Origin: Serratia bockelmannii
GTDB lineage: Bacteria; Pseudomonadota; Gammaproteobacteria; Enterobacterales; Enterobacteriaceae
Assembly (NCBI RefSeq): GCF_008011855.1
Contig: NZ_VOUX01000033.1
Coordinates: 1,612,001-1,676,000 of the forward strand
DNA: 64,000 nucleotides
Direction of reading: 5' to 3'
Below are positions 18,921 through 29,826 of the stretch, piece by piece. The notes under the pieces are model-generated. The model worked only from the letters and a program-made list of their open reading frames with translations. It did no database searches and was not told the DNA's origin. Both the position numbers and the translations under genes were made by a program. Numbering within the stretch: the stretch's first letter is position 1; every line of letters begins with the position of its first letter.

Positions 18921-20411
18921 TTACTTGCTCTTTTTCAGGTGGCTCATCAGGCGCTTGCGCTTACGCATCTGGGTCGGCGTCAGCAGGTTGCGTTTGCCGG
19001 CGAACGGGTTGTCACCCTCTTTGAACTGGATGCGGATCGGCGTCCCCATCACGTTCAGCGAGCGGCGGAAGTAGTTCATCAGATAGCGCTTGTACGAATC
19101 GGCCAGATCGCTGACCTGGTTGCCGTGGATCACCACGATCGGCGGGTTATAACCGCCGGCGTGGGCATATTTCAGCTTCACGCGGCGGCCGCGCACCAAC
19201 GGCGGCTGGTGATCGTCAACCGCCATCTGCATGATTTTGGTCAGCATCGAGGTGTTTACGCGGCGGGTTGCGCACTCGTACGCTTCCTGTACCGATTCGA
19301 ACAGGTTGCCGACACCGCTGCCGTGCAGGGCGGAAATAAAGTGCACGCGCGCGAAGTCGACGAAGCCCAGACGCAGGTCGAGCATCTCTTTCACGTGCTC
19401 GCGATCTTCTTCGCTCATGCCGTCCCACTTGTTGACCGCAATAACCAGTGAGCGCCCACTGTTGAGGATAAAGCCGAGCAGCGAGAGATCCTGATCGGAG
19501 ATGCCTTCACGCGCGTCGATCACCAGCAGCACCACGTTGGCGTCTTCAATCGCCTGCAGGGTCTTGATCACCGAGAACTTCTCGACGGTTTCAGTCACCT
19601 TGCCGCGTTTACGCACCCCGGCGGTGTCGATCAGCACATATTCGCGTTCGTCGCGCACCATCGGAATGTAGATGCTGTCACGGGTGGTGCCCGGCATGTC
19701 ATACACCACCACGCGCTCCTCGCCGAGGATGCGGTTAGTCAGCGTAGACTTACCAACGTTCGGGCGGCCGACGATCGCCAGTTTGATCGGCAGATCCTGC
19801 GGGTTGAACGCTTCTTCCGGCTCTTCGTCTTCTTCGCCTTCCAGCGTTTCACCGTTTTGCTCGGCCCAGTAAGCGGCATTGGCCTCTTCCTCGGTCAGCT
19901 CGACGTCTTCCGGTTTTTCCGGCACGAACGGCACCAGCACGTGTTCAATCAGCTGGGTCACGCCACGGCCGTGAGAAGCGGCGATAGCGAACACTTCACC
20001 CAGGCCGAGCGAGTAGAAATCGGCGGTGGCGGTGTCCGGGTCCAGGCCGTCGGTCTTGTTGGCCACCAGGAAGGTCGCCTTTTGGCGGCTGCGCAGGTGC
20101 TGGGCGATGCCCTGATCCGCCGGCATCAGGCCGGCGCGGGCGTCGACCATGAACAGCACGATGTCCGCTTCTTCGATCGCCAGCAGCGACTGACCGGCCA
20201 TGCGCGTTTCGACGCCGTCTTCGGTGCCGTCGATACCGCCGGTATCGACGATGATGAATTCATTGCCTTCGATTTCAGCACGACCATACTTGCGGTCACG
20301 CGTCAGCCCCGGGAAATCCGCCACCAGCGCATCACGCGTATGGGTTAAACGGTTGAACAAGGTGGATTTACCCACATTCGGGCGCCCGACCAGCGCGACG
20401 ACAGGTATCAT
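18921..20411 (-). CDS. der: Ribosome-assembly GTPase Der (EngA)
   Basis: Der is an essential GTPase that matures the 50S subunit. Its 496 residues hold two tandem G domains, each with the P-loop GRPNVGKST; the switch and specificity motifs [13 protein letters not shown] and NKTD (domain 1) and MPGTTRD, DTAGV and NKWD (domain 2) are intact. A KH-like domain follows, with the basic tail [11 protein letters not shown]. An acidic linker rich in Glu (about 175-200) joins the two G domains. bamB lies 255 bases upstream with a terminator between, so der has its own promoter. Confidence 0.98.
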   Translation of the reverse strand: MIPVVALVGRPNVGKSTLFNRLTHTRDALVADFPGLTRDRKYGRAEIEGNEFIIVDTGGIDGTEDGVETRMAGQSLLAIEEADIVLFMVDARAGLMPADQGIAQHLRSRQKATFLVANKTDGLDPDTATADFYSLGLGEVFAIAASHGRGVTQLIEHVLVPFVPEKPEDVELTEEEANAAYWAEQNGETLEGEEDEEPEEAFNPQDLPIKLAIVGRPNVGKSTLTNRILGEERVVVYDMPGTTRDSIYIPMVRDEREYVLIDTAGVRKRGKVTETVEKFSVIKTLQAIEDANVVLLVIDAREGISDQDLSLLGFILNSGRSLVIAVNKWDGMSEEDREHVKEMLDLRLGFVDFARVHFISALHGSGVGNLFESVQEAYECATRRVNTSMLTKIMQMAVDDHQPPLVRGRRVKLKYAHAGGYNPPIVVIHGNQVSDLADSYKRYLMNYFRRSLNVMGTPIRIQFKEGDNPFAGKRNLLTPTQMRKRKRLMSHLKKSK

Positions 20412-20488
20412 TGTTGAAGCCTCATTACTTAATAATCAATGCGTTACTGCACTGTGGATAGACACCAGCGGTGCAGCTTATAAAATAC

Positions 20489-20520
20489 GAAACGGCCCCT
20501 GAACATTCAGGAGCCGTTTT
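20489..20520 (-). terminator. Intrinsic terminator of bamB, possibly bidirectional
   Basis: AACGGCTCCTGAA pairs with TTCAGGGGCCGTT, with T-rich sequence on both sides. It lies between bamB and der. Confidence 0.85.
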
Positions 20521-20534
20521 CCCCTTCATCTTTC

Positions 20535-20640
20535 GCGCCACAGCGGCGTTGTCTGCGCACCTTCGCCTCGGTCACTTAGCTCACTAAGCTCCCGAGGACT
20601 CATGCGCTTGCCGCCTGGCTGCAACCCGAAATCTTTCGGG
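20535..20640. repeat. Interspersed imperfect-palindromic repeat, copy 1
   Basis: About 105 bases between the bamB stop and its terminator can fold into a long imperfect hairpin (CCTCGG/CCGAGG, TTAG/CTAA at the centre, GGCG/CGCC in the outer arm). It shares many blocks with copy 2 at 57143-57252, including TTGTCTGCG, GTCACTTA, TAAGCTC and CTTGCCGCCT. It codes for nothing convincing. Confidence 0.75.
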
Positions 20641-20666
20641 CGCAAGAAGGATCACGACGAGCGGCG

Positions 20667-21848
20667 TTAGCGGGTGAAAGCGTAAACTTTCCCGCCGCGA
20701 GCCTGGATGACCAGCTTGTCGCCGGCCACCATCGGCGCAGACAGGAAGCCGGAGCTGTCCACTTCCTGCTGGGCGACAAAACGGCCATCGGTGGTGTTGA
20801 CCCAGTGCAGATAGCCTTCGGCGTCACCGGTCACCAGATAACCATTATACATCACCGGCGGCGTCAGGTTGCGGTGCAGCAGATCGCTTTGCGTCCACAC
20901 GGTCACGCCGCCTTCGGTGCTGAGCGCCACCACGCGATCGTTCTGGTCGATCAGGTAGATGCGGCCCGCGTCGACGATGAAATCATTCACCGAACCCAGC
21001 TCGCGTTTCCAGATGATCTGACCGGAACGCAGATCCAGCGCCGTCAGGTTGCCGTTGTAACCCAGCGCGTAGACCACGCCGTCAACGATTACCGGCGTGG
21101 TGTCCACGTCGTTCAGGCGATCGATTTCGGTCGCGCCGCTCGGCTGAGAAATGCGCTGTTGCCAGATCAGTTGGCCCTGCTGCATCAGCACGGCGCTGAC
21201 GCGGCCGTTGTCACCGCCGACGATGGCGGCGCCAAAGGCGACGGCCGGGGCGGATTCACCGCGCAGCGACAGCGAAGGCATGTCCAGGTTAACCGTCCAC
21301 TTCACCGCGCCGTCGGCTTCGTTCAGCGCCTGCAGCATGCCGTTGGAGGTGTGCACCAACACCATGCCGTCGCTGATAACCGGACGTGAAATCGCTTCGC
21401 CGGCCACTTTGGTCTGCCAGGCGATGGCGCCGTCGGCGGTGTTCAATGCGTAAACCACCGCTTTTTCGCTGCCGACGTAAACCTTGTCGCCCGCAACCGT
21501 CAGGCCGCCCGACAGCAGCGCAGACAGGTTGCTGGAGAAGAAGCCGGTCTTCTCGGAGAGGTTGACCTTCCACTTCTCGTTGCCGCTGTCGGCATCCATC
21601 GCTTTCACGATACCAAAGCGATCGGCGGCGTAAATGGTGCTGTCCTGGTAGGCCGGACGCAGGTGGGAGTAATACTCACCGATGCCGTCGCCCACCGAGG
21701 TGCTCCACGCCTTGCTCGGCGTGAACTGATTTTCAACTTTCGGCAACGGCGACATGGTAACCACGTCTTCTTCGCTGTTAAACAGCGAGCAACCACTCAG
21801 CAAGGCAGCGGAAACCAGTCCGACCAAGAGTGTTTTACGCAATTGCAT
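20667..21848 (-). CDS. bamB: Outer membrane protein assembly factor BamB
   Basis: BamB is the beta-propeller lipoprotein of the BAM complex that inserts outer-membrane barrels; it contacts BamA from the periplasm. The 393 residues start with a signal peptide ending at lipobox Cys20 (ALLSGC). The rest shows PQQ-like blades with repeating units such as VYALNTADGAIAWQTKV and LTALDLRSGQIIWKREL. The gene follows yfgM by 11 bases and is probably co-transcribed with it. A terminator and an interspersed repeat lie just downstream. Confidence 0.97.
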   Translation of the reverse strand: MQLRKTLLVGLVSAALLSGCSLFNSEEDVVTMSPLPKVENQFTPSKAWSTSVGDGIGEYYSHLRPAYQDSTIYAADRFGIVKAMDADSGNEKWKVNLSEKTGFFSSNLSALLSGGLTVAGDKVYVGSEKAVVYALNTADGAIAWQTKVAGEAISRPVISDGMVLVHTSNGMLQALNEADGAVKWTVNLDMPSLSLRGESAPAVAFGAAIVGGDNGRVSAVLMQQGQLIWQQRISQPSGATEIDRLNDVDTTPVIVDGVVYALGYNGNLTALDLRSGQIIWKRELGSVNDFIVDAGRIYLIDQNDRVVALSTEGGVTVWTQSDLLHRNLTPPVMYNGYLVTGDAEGYLHWVNTTDGRFVAQQEVDSSGFLSAPMVAGDKLVIQARGGKVYAFTR

Positions 21849-21859
21849 GGGAATTCCCC

Positions 21860-22480
21860 TTAGCTGGACAAGTTATTCAATTTCATGCGCAGCAGAACCT
21901 GCAGCGCCTGAGAAGCATTGGACTCAATGCCTTTGCTGTAAGCTTCGCGCGCGCCCTTGGCGTCGCCCTTGGCCAGCAATACATCGCCGCGCACATCCTG
22001 CATCATCGCCGCCCAGCCTTCGCCTTTCACGCCATCCAGCGTTTTCAGCGCTTCATCCAGCTTTTTCTCCTGCAGCTGGACGCGCGCCAGACGCAGGTCG
22101 ATCATCGCCAACAGGTTGTCGTCTTTGGTCTGGCCCTGCGCCAGCACCAGCTGCTGTTCCGCCTTGGCGAAATCATTCTGTTCGACAAAGTGCTTGGCCA
22201 ACTGCAGCGCGGCCAGTACGCCGTAGCTGTTGCCGTTAGCCTGGACAAATTTCTCTGCGGCAGCCACGTCATCCGGCTTGCCGGCCGCCAGACGATCGCT
22301 GGCTTCCTGATAGGATTGCGATGCCGCCATCATGTTGGAGTTTTCATGGCTCTGCCAGTAACGCCAGCCAACCAGGGCACCAATTCCGAGCACCACGCCC
22401 ACCGCCAGCGCTTTGCCGTTCTCGGCAAAGAACCGACGCAGTGCGTCGACTTGTTCGTTTTCAGTGGTATAGACTTCCAC
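21860..22480 (-). CDS. yfgM: Ancillary SecYEG translocon subunit YfgM
   Basis: This 206-residue protein is anchored by a single N-terminal membrane segment (about 24-42, ALAVGVVLGIGALVGW) with a periplasmic TPR-like domain. YfgM works with PpiD at the Sec translocon and affects periplasmic chaperone traffic. The short cytoplasmic N-terminus (VYTTENEQVDALRRFF) matches the family. It lies between hisS (13-base gap) and bamB in the usual enterobacterial order. Confidence 0.96.
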   Translation of the reverse strand: MEVYTTENEQVDALRRFFAENGKALAVGVVLGIGALVGWRYWQSHENSNMMAASQSYQEASDRLAAGKPDDVAAAEKFVQANGNSYGVLAALQLAKHFVEQNDFAKAEQQLVLAQGQTKDDNLLAMIDLRLARVQLQEKKLDEALKTLDGVKGEGWAAMMQDVRGDVLLAKGDAKGAREAYSKGIESNASQALQVLLRMKLNNLSS

Positions 22481-22493
22481 GGTGTCCTTCTCC

Positions 22494-23768
22494 TTAACCT
22501 AACATCAAAGCCAGACGCGCCGCGACTTCGCTTTGCGCCAGCGTTTCTTGTTCACCACTGCGCAGGTCTTTCACCACCACCTGCTGCGCCGCCACTTCGC
22601 TCTCACCCAGGATCAGCGCGATGCGCGCGCCCCATTTGTCCGCACGGGTGATCTGCTTCTTGAAGTTGCCGCCGCCGTAATTGGTCATCAGCTTCAGCTG
22701 CGGCGCCGCGTCGCGCACCTGTTCAGCCAGCTGCATTGCCGCGCTCTGGGTGCCCGCGCCGGAAGAGATGACGTACACGTCGATAGCCGACGGCGCCTTG
22801 AATTCCGGGTTAACCGCCTGCACCAGCAACACCAGACGCTCGAGGCCCATGGCGAAACCGACCGCCGGGGTGGCGCGGCCGCCCAATTGCTCGACCAGGC
22901 CGTCGTAACGGCCGCCCGCGCAGACGGTGCCCTGCGCGCCCAGGCTGGTGGTCACCCACTCAAACACGGTGCGGTTATAGTAATCCAGACCGCGCACCAG
23001 GCGCTCGTTAACGGTATATGGGATACCTGCCTGCGCCAAAAGTTCACACAGACCGGCGAAGTGAGCACGGGCTTCTTCATCCAGGTACTCGGACAGGCGC
23101 GGCGCGTCGTTCAGCAGCGCCTGCACCTCAGGATTCTTGGAGTCCAGCACGCGCAGCGGGTTGCTGTACATGCGGCGTTTGCAGTCTTCGTCCAGCACCT
23201 CGACGTGCTGCTCCAGGAACGCCACCAGCGCGTCGCGGTAGTTGGCGCGCGCTTCCAGCGAACCGATCGAGTTCAGCTCCAGCTTGACGTGCTCGGCGAT
23301 GCCCAGCGCTTTCCACCAGCGGGCGGTCAGCAGGATCAACTCGGCGTCGATATCCGGGCCTTGCAGGCCGAACACTTCTGCGCCCAGCTGATGGAACTGG
23401 CGATAGCGGCCCTTCTGCGGGCGCTCGTAGCGGAACATCGGGCCGATGTACCACAGACGCTGTTCCTGATTGTACAGCAGACCATGTTCGATGCCGGCGC
23501 GCACGCAGCCGGCCGTCCCTTCCGGACGCAGCGTCAGGCTTTCGCCGTTGCGGTCTTCGAAGGTATACATCTCTTTTTCCACGACGTCGGTCACTTCGCC
23601 GATCGCGCGTTTGAATAACGGGGTCTGCTCTACAATCGGCAACCGGATTTCGCTGTAACCGTAGCCGCCCAGCACCTGCTTGAGGGTGCCTTCAATACGC
23701 TGCCATAATGCCGTTTCTTCCGGCAGGTAGTCGTTCATGCCGCGAATGGCTTGAATGTTCTTTGCCAC
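22494..23768 (-). CDS. hisS: Histidyl-tRNA synthetase
   Basis: HisS charges tRNA-His. Its 424 residues match the E. coli length. Class II motif 2 is visible in [16 protein letters not shown] through [21 protein letters not shown], and the histidine-binding loop in [19 protein letters not shown]-terminal anticodon-binding domain follows. It starts the hisS-yfgM-bamB run, and a hairpin after ispG separates it from that gene. Confidence 0.98.
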   Translation of the reverse strand: MAKNIQAIRGMNDYLPEETALWQRIEGTLKQVLGGYGYSEIRLPIVEQTPLFKRAIGEVTDVVEKEMYTFEDRNGESLTLRPEGTAGCVRAGIEHGLLYNQEQRLWYIGPMFRYERPQKGRYRQFHQLGAEVFGLQGPDIDAELILLTARWWKALGIAEHVKLELNSIGSLEARANYRDALVAFLEQHVEVLDEDCKRRMYSNPLRVLDSKNPEVQALLNDAPRLSEYLDEEARAHFAGLCELLAQAGIPYTVNERLVRGLDYYNRTVFEWVTTSLGAQGTVCAGGRYDGLVEQLGGRATPAVGFAMGLERLVLLVQAVNPEFKAPSAIDVYVISSGAGTQSAAMQLAEQVRDAAPQLKLMTNYGGGNFKKQITRADKWGARIALILGESEVAAQQVVVKDLRSGEQETLAQSEVAARLALMLG

Positions 23769-23865
23769 GTGAGTTCTCTGTCCGTTGTCTGTAAAAATGA
23801 ACCCGATTATAGGGACTTTGCCGCCCGGTATTCAACGCGGATGCGGTTTTCTGCCCTTTAGGCTC

Positions 23866-23891
23866 ATAAACAAGCGGGCCAACTGGCCCGC
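23866..23891 (-). terminator. Probable terminator of ispG
   Basis: GCGGGCCA/TGGCCCGC form an 8 bp stem with a 2-base loop, followed leftward by TTGTTTAT. The T run is broken, so it may be weak. Confidence 0.65.
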
Positions 23892-23907
23892 CGTGTAGCG
23901 ATAACGC

Positions 23908-25029
23908 TTATTTTTCCAGCAGGTTGACCGTGATGCGGTTGCTTTCGTCCATCATCGCGGCCTTGGCGCGAATTTTCGCTTCCAGCTGGTCGATCATCTG
24001 TTCGTTGTCGAAACGCTCTTTCTGGCGCACGCCGTCTTCATAGAAGCCGCTCTTCTTGTGGCCGCCGGTCACGCCCATGGTGGACACCAGCGCTTCGCCC
24101 GGGCCATTCACCACGCAACCGATGATCGAGACGTCCATCGGCGTGATGATGTCTTCCAGGCGCTGCTCCAGCGCGTTCACCGTGCCAATCACATCGAACT
24201 CCTGACGCGAACAGGTCGGGCAGGCGATGAAGTTGATGCCGCGCGCGCGGATGCGCAGCGACTTCAGAATGTCGAAACCGACCTTCACTTCTTCAACCGG
24301 ATCCGCCGCCAGCGAGATGCGCAGGGTATCGCCGATGCCTTCAGACAGCAGCATGCCCAGGCCGATGGCCGATTTGACCGACCCGCTGCGCGCGCCGCCG
24401 GCTTCGGTGATGCCCAAATGCAGCGGCTGATCGATGCGCGAGGCCAGCAGACGGTAGGATTGCACCGCCAGGAACACGTCCGACGCCTTGACGCTGACCT
24501 TGAACTGGTCGAAGTTGAGACGATCGAGGATGTCCACGTGGCGCATGGCGGATTCCAACAGCGCTTCCGGCGTAGGTTCGCCGTACTTTTCCTGCAGGTC
24601 TTTCTCCAGCGAGCCGCCGTTGACGCCGATGCGAATCGGGATGTTCTTGTCGCGGGCGCAGTCCACCACCGAGCGAATGCGCGATTCGTTGCCGATGTTG
24701 CCCGGGTTGATGCGCAGGCAGTCTACGCCATATTCGGCAACCTGCAGCGCGATGCGATAATCGAAGTGGATATCGGCGACCAGCGGCACGTTGACCTGCT
24801 GCTTGATCAGTTTGAACGCCTCGGCGGCGTCCATGGTAGGAACCGAAACGCGGACGATGTCGACGCCCACGCGCTCCAGCGCTTTGATCTGATTAACCGT
24901 TGCTTCAACATCGGTGGTACGGGTGTTGGTCATCGACTGCACGGCAATCGGCGCGCCATCACCAATAGGCACCTTGCCGACGTAAATGCGTGTAGATTTT
25001 CGACGGTTGATGGGCGCTTGGTTATGCAT
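23908..25029 (-). CDS. ispG: 4-hydroxy-3-methylbut-2-en-1-yl diphosphate synthase
   Basis: IspG makes HMBPP from MEcPP in the non-mevalonate isoprenoid pathway and carries a [4Fe-4S] cluster. The 373 residues contain the cluster ligands in [10 protein letters not shown] and in [10 protein letters not shown] near the C-terminus. The N-terminal TIM barrel is typical ([24 protein letters not shown] start). Its cluster ties it to the isc system in this same window. The gene follows rodZ by 45 bases. Confidence 0.97.
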   Translation of the reverse strand: MHNQAPINRRKSTRIYVGKVPIGDGAPIAVQSMTNTRTTDVEATVNQIKALERVGVDIVRVSVPTMDAAEAFKLIKQQVNVPLVADIHFDYRIALQVAEYGVDCLRINPGNIGNESRIRSVVDCARDKNIPIRIGVNGGSLEKDLQEKYGEPTPEALLESAMRHVDILDRLNFDQFKVSVKASDVFLAVQSYRLLASRIDQPLHLGITEAGGARSGSVKSAIGLGMLLSEGIGDTLRISLAADPVEEVKVGFDILKSLRIRARGINFIACPTCSRQEFDVIGTVNALEQRLEDIITPMDVSIIGCVVNGPGEALVSTMGVTGGHKKSGFYEDGVRQKERFDNEQMIDQLEAKIRAKAAMMDESNRITVNLLEK

Positions 25030-25074
25030 TACTTACTCTCCATTGCTGCTCTGACATCACGACCAGCCGCGCGA

Positions 25075-26049
25075 TTACTGCGCGGCGACGGTCAGGCGAG
25101 CAACACGGTTTGACTTAACGAACCGGCTTAAATCAACCGGTTTACCCTGATACTGGATCTGAACTGCCGCCGGCGCGCCGATGGTCAGTTTATACGGCGC
25201 AGTGCCGGTCAGGTTCAGCTTGCCACCTTGCTTCTGGGTGCCGCTGAACAGCGTTTTACCGCTCGCGTCGGTCACCTGCAGCCAGCAGTCGGCGGAGAAA
25301 TCCATCACCAGCGCGTTCGGATCGGCCGCCGGCGCAGCCACGCCCGCATCGGCGGTCGGCAGCGGCGCTTGTGCCGCCGGCGCGGTTTCCGGCAGGGTTG
25401 TCTGGCTTGGCGACACCACGGCAGGCTGCTGCTGGGCCGCGCTCGGCGCCTGGGCGGTCGCCGCAGGCGTCTGAGCCGCTGCGCCGGTATCAGCCGGCGT
25501 AGCGCTGTTGTCGACCAACGGCACGTTGGTGCCGGCGTCGGCATTGCCGTCGGTCAGCGGCACGGACTGCCCTTCGTTATTCTGTGAAAGCTGCGCCGAG
25601 GATTGATCGGCCATGGTGGCGATCTCTTCCTGCTGCGCCTTGTGGTTTTGCCACCACCAGGCGCCGGTCAGGCCGATCACCACGAACACGATAAGCCAGG
25701 TGAAGCTCATCAGCCAGCCGTCGCGTTTCTTGCGGCGCTTGCCCAGCGAGAAGCTTTGCATCGGCGCCACTTTCGCCATCTTCAACGGCGCCTGCTTGGC
25801 CAGCATCGGCAGCAGTTCGTCTTCCGGCAGATGCACCAGTTTGGCGTAGGAACGGATGTAGCCGCGCACGAAGGTGGACGCGAGGTCAGCAGACACGCTG
25901 TCTTCCTCGATATCGCGCACGGTGGACATTTTGAGACACAGGCGTTCTGCAACGGTCTGTTGGCTCAGCCCGAGTTGCTCACGGGCCTGACGCAGGCGCT
26001 GGCCCGTCGTCATGGATACGGTTTTATCTTGGGAGGCTTCAGTATTCAT
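25075..26049 (-). CDS. rodZ: Cytoskeleton protein RodZ
   Basis: RodZ links MreB filaments to the cell-wall elongasome and keeps rods rod-shaped. The 324 residues contain a cytoplasmic helix-turn-helix (about 15-80, [19 protein letters not shown]), a basic juxtamembrane stretch ([11 protein letters not shown]), one membrane segment (about 113-131), a Pro/Ala/Thr-rich periplasmic linker (about 150-235) and a C-terminal beta domain. Its start overlaps the end of pilW by 11 bases, so the two are coupled. Confidence 0.96.
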   Translation of the reverse strand: MNTEASQDKTVSMTTGQRLRQAREQLGLSQQTVAERLCLKMSTVRDIEEDSVSADLASTFVRGYIRSYAKLVHLPEDELLPMLAKQAPLKMAKVAPMQSFSLGKRRKKRDGWLMSFTWLIVFVVIGLTGAWWWQNHKAQQEEIATMADQSSAQLSQNNEGQSVPLTDGNADAGTNVPLVDNSATPADTGAAAQTPAATAQAPSAAQQQPAVVSPSQTTLPETAPAAQAPLPTADAGVAAPAADPNALVMDFSADCWLQVTDASGKTLFSGTQKQGGKLNLTGTAPYKLTIGAPAAVQIQYQGKPVDLSRFVKSNRVARLTVAAQ

Positions 26050-26800
26050 TAGCTAAGAACTGCTGGTACTGTTTGGATTGTGGAAAACTTCGCGCTAGCT
26101 GCTTGCCATAGCGTTGAACGCTATCCTGGCGGCCGGCTGACGCGGCGAAACGAATCTGTAACCATAAGCTGCTGGCGCTGGCCGGCAGAACATGCTGATA
26201 AACATCCAATAAAAGTTGCGACTGGGCGCGCTTCCCTTCTCCAAATTGCTTTTCGGCCTCCGCCAACAGCGGAGTGCCTTTGTCCGGATCGACTTTTAGC
26301 GCGCGGCTCAACAGCGTGCGCGCCTCATCGTTTTGTCCGGCCTTGAGAAAACAGTAACCTGCGTTTTCCAGGCTGTCGGCGACCTGGCCATAATCGGGCA
26401 CCAGCGCCGCAGCGCTAAACTGCTGTTGCGCCGGTACATACTGCCCTAAACCGCAAAGAAACGCACCGTAATTATTCAATACGGTGCCATTGCCCGGCGC
26501 AAGTTTGAGCGCTTGCCGATAACGCTGTTCGGCCTCGGCGCTTTCACCGTTCCGCTGCGCGTAGAGCGCCATGCCCAACTGCGTGCGGTAATCCTGCGGG
26601 GCCGCGTCCAGCGCCTTTTCCAGGTTCTGGCGCGCGGCGTCCATGTCGCCTTGCTGCAGGTACTCCAGGCCCAGTTGCAACCGCGTCTGGCCCGCCTCAG
26701 AGACTTGTGCTTCCTTTTCCGGCGCTGAACCGGAACACCCGGCCAACAACCCGGCCGCCAGCCACATACCCCACAGTTTCAGCTTCATGCCCGCATTCAT
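26039..26800 (-). CDS. pilW: Type IV pilus biogenesis/stability lipoprotein PilW
   Basis: This 253-residue outer-membrane lipoprotein has lipobox Cys22 (GLLAGC) and TPR motifs across about 40-180 ([22 protein letters not shown] and repeats). PilW/PilF in type IV pilus systems helps assemble the secretin. Many Enterobacterales keep the gene here beside rodZ and rlmN; pilus genes themselves are not in this window, so its present role is uncertain. A second possible start is Met5. Confidence 0.9.
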   Translation of the reverse strand: MNAGMKLKLWGMWLAAGLLAGCSGSAPEKEAQVSEAGQTRLQLGLEYLQQGDMDAARQNLEKALDAAPQDYRTQLGMALYAQRNGESAEAEQRYRQALKLAPGNGTVLNNYGAFLCGLGQYVPAQQQFSAAALVPDYGQVADSLENAGYCFLKAGQNDEARTLLSRALKVDPDKGTPLLAEAEKQFGEGKRAQSQLLLDVYQHVLPASASSLWLQIRFAASAGRQDSVQRYGKQLARSFPQSKQYQQFLANEY

Positions 26801-26886
26801 TTCCTTATCGGCCGTCAGCTAACGCCCGCCAGCGACATGCTTGCGCATAACAGGCTGTTAGATAACAAAAAATGGTGCTATAGGAT

Positions 26887-28083
26887 TCAGACCGCCCGTA
26901 CGTTGATAGGTTCCCCGGCCATTTTCTTCTTCAGGGTACGCTTGGTACGGTCGATCACTTCACCCGCCAGTTGCCCGCAGGCGGCGTCGATATCGTCACC
27001 ACGGGTTTTACGAACAATAGTCGTAAAGCCGTATTCCATCAACACCTTGGAGAAACGATCCACCCGGCTGTTGGAGCTGCGGCCGTAGGGGGCGCCCGGG
27101 AACGGGTTCCATGGGATCAGGTTAATCTTGCACGGCGTGTCTTTCAGCACTTCCGCCAGCTGATGCGCATCGTCGGTGCTGTCGTTGATATGATCCAACA
27201 TCACGTACTCGACGGTCACGCGGCCCTGGTTGGCGTTGGATTTCTCCAGATAGCGACGCACTGCGGACAGGAAGGTCTCGATGTTGTATTTGCGGTTGAT
27301 CGGCACGATCTCATCGCGGATGGTGTCGTTCGGCGCGTGCAGCGAGATCGCCAGCGCCACGTCGATCATGTCGCCCAGCTTGTCCAGCGCTGGCACTACG
27401 CCAGAAGTAGACAGGGTCACGCGGCGTTTGGACAGGCCAAAGCCGAAGTCGTCCAGCATGATTTCCATCGCCGGCACCACGTTGTTCAAGTTGAGCAGCG
27501 GCTCGCCCATGCCCATCATCACCACGTTGGTGATCGGACGTTGGCCGGTCACCTTCAGCGCGCCGATGATTTTCGCCGCGCGCCACACCTGGCCAATGAT
27601 TTCCGACACGCGCAGGTTGCGGTTGAAGCCCTGCTGCGCCGTCGAACAGAATTTGCACTCCAGCGCGCAGCCTACCTGCGAGGAGACGCACAGCGTCGCG
27701 CGGTCGGCTTCCGGGATGTACACGGTTTCGACCTGCTGATCGCCGACTTTAATCGCCCACTTGATGGTGCCGTCGGCCGAACGCTGTTCTTCCGCCACTT
27801 CCGGCGCGCGGATTTCCGCCACGCGCTGCAGCTTGCCGCGCAGGACTTTGTTGATGTCGGTCATCTGCTCGAAATCGTCGCAGCAGTAGTGGTAAATCCA
27901 CTTCATCACCTGATCGGCGCGGAACGGCTTCTCGCCCATTTCGGCGAAGAACTCGCGCATTTGCTGGCGGTTCAGATCCAGCAGGTTGATTTTGGCCGCA
28001 GCCGGTTGCTCCACGTTAACGGAGGGGGTAGTCAGCGAATTATTTTCAGACACGGTGTGCTCGGACGTGATGGGTTCTAACAT
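26887..28083 (-). CDS. rlmN: Dual-specificity RNA methyltransferase RlmN
   Basis: RlmN methylates C2 of A2503 in 23S rRNA and A37 in some tRNAs by radical SAM chemistry. The 398 residues contain the [11 protein letters not shown] cluster motif and the C-terminal catalytic Cys region ([14 protein letters not shown]). The N-terminus carries about 15 more residues than E. coli RlmN before the shared [16 protein letters not shown]. The start at 28083 is the only Met before that block with room for a ribosome site. Confidence 0.97.
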   Translation of the reverse strand: MLEPITSEHTVSENNSLTTPSVNVEQPAAAKINLLDLNRQQMREFFAEMGEKPFRADQVMKWIYHYCCDDFEQMTDINKVLRGKLQRVAEIRAPEVAEEQRSADGTIKWAIKVGDQQVETVYIPEADRATLCVSSQVGCALECKFCSTAQQGFNRNLRVSEIIGQVWRAAKIIGALKVTGQRPITNVVMMGMGEPLLNLNNVVPAMEIMLDDFGFGLSKRRVTLSTSGVVPALDKLGDMIDVALAISLHAPNDTIRDEIVPINRKYNIETFLSAVRRYLEKSNANQGRVTVEYVMLDHINDSTDDAHQLAEVLKDTPCKINLIPWNPFPGAPYGRSSNSRVDRFSKVLMEYGFTTIVRKTRGDDIDAACGQLAGEVIDRTKRTLKKKMAGEPINVRAV

Positions 28084-28175
28084 AATGATCTCTGGCCTCG
28101 TTATTACACGTTATGGCGCTAAAGAATGGAAAGTAAGTTGTGCATTTCAGCCCGCGAGATTCGGGTGGCGGCACT

Positions 28176-28212
28176 AAAAACACGCCCCTGACAAGTCGTC
28201 TTATCAGGGGCG
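28176..28212 (-). terminator. Intrinsic terminator of ndk
   Basis: CGCCCCTGA and TCAGGGGCG form a 9 bp stem with a 12-base loop; leftward of it lies a T run (GTGTTTTTAG). Confidence 0.9.
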
Positions 28213-28319
28213 CGGCATTGTACAAATTTTAGTAGCGGGTTTCTATGGCTGAAAGGCATTCAGGGCATTTTTATTGTTTCAGCCGGTGAATGCCTGGCTA
28301 TCAGCTCAGAAACGCGCGA

Positions 28320-28745
28320 TTAACGTGCGCAGATTTCGCTTTCGTTGAAGAAGTAAGCGATTTCGCGCTGTGCGGATTCAACGGAGTCGGAACCGTGAAC
28401 GGCGTTAGCGGTGAAGCTGTCCGCGTAGTCGGCGCGCAGGGTGCCGGCCAGTGCGTTGTCCGGGTTGGTTGCGCCCATGATGTCGCGGTTGCGCTGCACG
28501 GCGTTTTCAGATTCCAGAACCTGCACCATGATTGGGCCAGAGGTCATGAACTCAACCAGACCGTCGAAGAATGGACGGCCTTTGTGCTCAGCGTAGAAGC
28601 CTTCAGCTTGTTCGCGAGTCAGACGCAGCATTTTAGCGGCGATGATTTTGAAACCGGCGCGCTCGAAACGCGCGTAGATAGCGCCGATGTCGTTGTTGGC
28701 TACAGCGTTTGGTTTAACGATGGAAAAGGTACGTTCTACGGTCAT
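28320..28745 (-). CDS. ndk: Nucleoside diphosphate kinase
   Basis: Ndk transfers the gamma-phosphate between nucleoside triphosphates and diphosphates through a phosphohistidine. The 141 residues end with the active-site region [16 protein letters not shown], where the His of VHGSD is the phosphate carrier, and the start [12 protein letters not shown] is canonical. In E. coli pbpC, yfhM and sseA follow; here sseB comes next. Confidence 0.98.
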   Translation of the reverse strand: MTVERTFSIVKPNAVANNDIGAIYARFERAGFKIIAAKMLRLTREQAEGFYAEHKGRPFFDGLVEFMTSGPIMVQVLESENAVQRNRDIMGATNPDNALAGTLRADYADSFTANAVHGSDSVESAQREIAYFFNESEICAR

Positions 28746-28907
28746 GATGGCCTCTGTATGACTTCCAAAACAGGCCGGTCTGCAATGTTGCCGGCCTTCT
28801 CAAGTGGCGCAGATTATATGTGCGCCGTTAACGCTTGCCTACGGGAAAATCAACATTTCATTAAAAAAATATGATCTTCATGGGGCATTTTCGACCACGC
28901 GGCGGCG

Positions 28908-29738
28908 CTACTGGGTCTTGTCGGTAGACGGGATCAAATTGCGTAGCCAACTGCCCCAGCGGCGCTGATAAAACGGCTGCGTATGGGAGATCAGATAGTG
29001 GCTGATGCCGCGCTCGTTCTCCGACACCAGGCAGAAATCCACCGGTTCGTCGTTCGGCGCCGTTTCGCTGGCGACGCTGCCGGCCTCGTTGATCAGCGCC
29101 TCGATCTCCGCCGGCTCGGCGTCCACTTCCAGTCCGACCAGCAGATTCGGCTTCTCGTCCGCCGCCTGGTCATGCATCAGCGCCAGAAACGCGCGGCGCA
29201 CCGGTTTGCGCTGGCTGAACAGCGTGGTCAACGCATCCACCATCGCCGACGGATATTCCTCGGGCTGCCCCAGCAGGATCTGGGTCTCTTTATCGACGTA
29301 ATGCTCCACCGGTTTGACGACGCCGCCGGTCGCCAGCAGCATCGCCACCTCTTCCGGATAGAACTCTTTGCCGTACTCCGCCTTCGGGTTGAGGAACAGA
29401 TCCGCGCCCTGGGTGATTTCGAACAGCACCCGCGCCGGCATGGCGATGAACGGCTGTTCGTCCTCAACGGCCTTCTGCAGTGCTTCCAGCGAGGTGAAGA
29501 ACGGAATGATGCTGCCGCCGTCCTGCTTTTCCCAATGCTGGATATTGACCGGCGTATCCGCGTTCAGCGCGATGTCGCCGTCCTGCTGCACCTGCTCGCT
29601 GTCGCCGAGGATCAGCACCGTGGCCTCGAGCAGTTCACGGAAGAACGCCGGGCGGTGGGCCGGCTCCGTCACCGCCAGCTTCAGCAGGCGTTCAAGTTCG
29701 TTCTCGCTCGGGGCGGCATCGTGATGATGGGCACTCAT
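28908..29738 (-). CDS. sseB: Enhanced serine sensitivity protein SseB
   Basis: The ATG at 29738 (MSAHHHDAAPSENELERLLKLA) gives 276 residues, slightly longer than E. coli SseB; the open frame upstream lacks similarity. Shared blocks include EPAHRPAFFRELLEAT, IPFFTSLEALQKAVEDEQ, SLTTLF-like DALTTLFSQRKPVRRAF and a C-terminal HFxxEH-type RGISHYLISHTQPFYQRRWG. Overexpression affects serine tolerance in E. coli; the biochemical role is not known. The N-terminal His-rich stretch is unusual. pepB lies upstream. Confidence 0.9.
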   Translation of the reverse strand: MSAHHHDAAPSENELERLLKLAVTEPAHRPAFFRELLEATVLILGDSEQVQQDGDIALNADTPVNIQHWEKQDGGSIIPFFTSLEALQKAVEDEQPFIAMPARVLFEITQGADLFLNPKAEYGKEFYPEEVAMLLATGGVVKPVEHYVDKETQILLGQPEEYPSAMVDALTTLFSQRKPVRRAFLALMHDQAADEKPNLLVGLEVDAEPAEIEALINEAGSVASETAPNDEPVDFCLVSENERGISHYLISHTQPFYQRRWGSWLRNLIPSTDKTQ

Positions 29739-29763
29739 GGCAAACTCCAGGATCAAATAGCGA

Positions 29764-29781
29764 GGCCCAGCATGCTGGGCC
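29764..29781 (-). terminator. Possible terminator of pepB (18 bp palindrome)
   Basis: GGCCCAG-CATG-CTGGGCC lies between the pepB stop and sseB start. No T run follows, so it may instead be a processing or spacer hairpin. Confidence 0.4.
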
Positions 29782-29826
29782 CCGAAGATAATGCGCATTC
29801 TAGCGCCCGATGCGGCGGGCGTTCAA

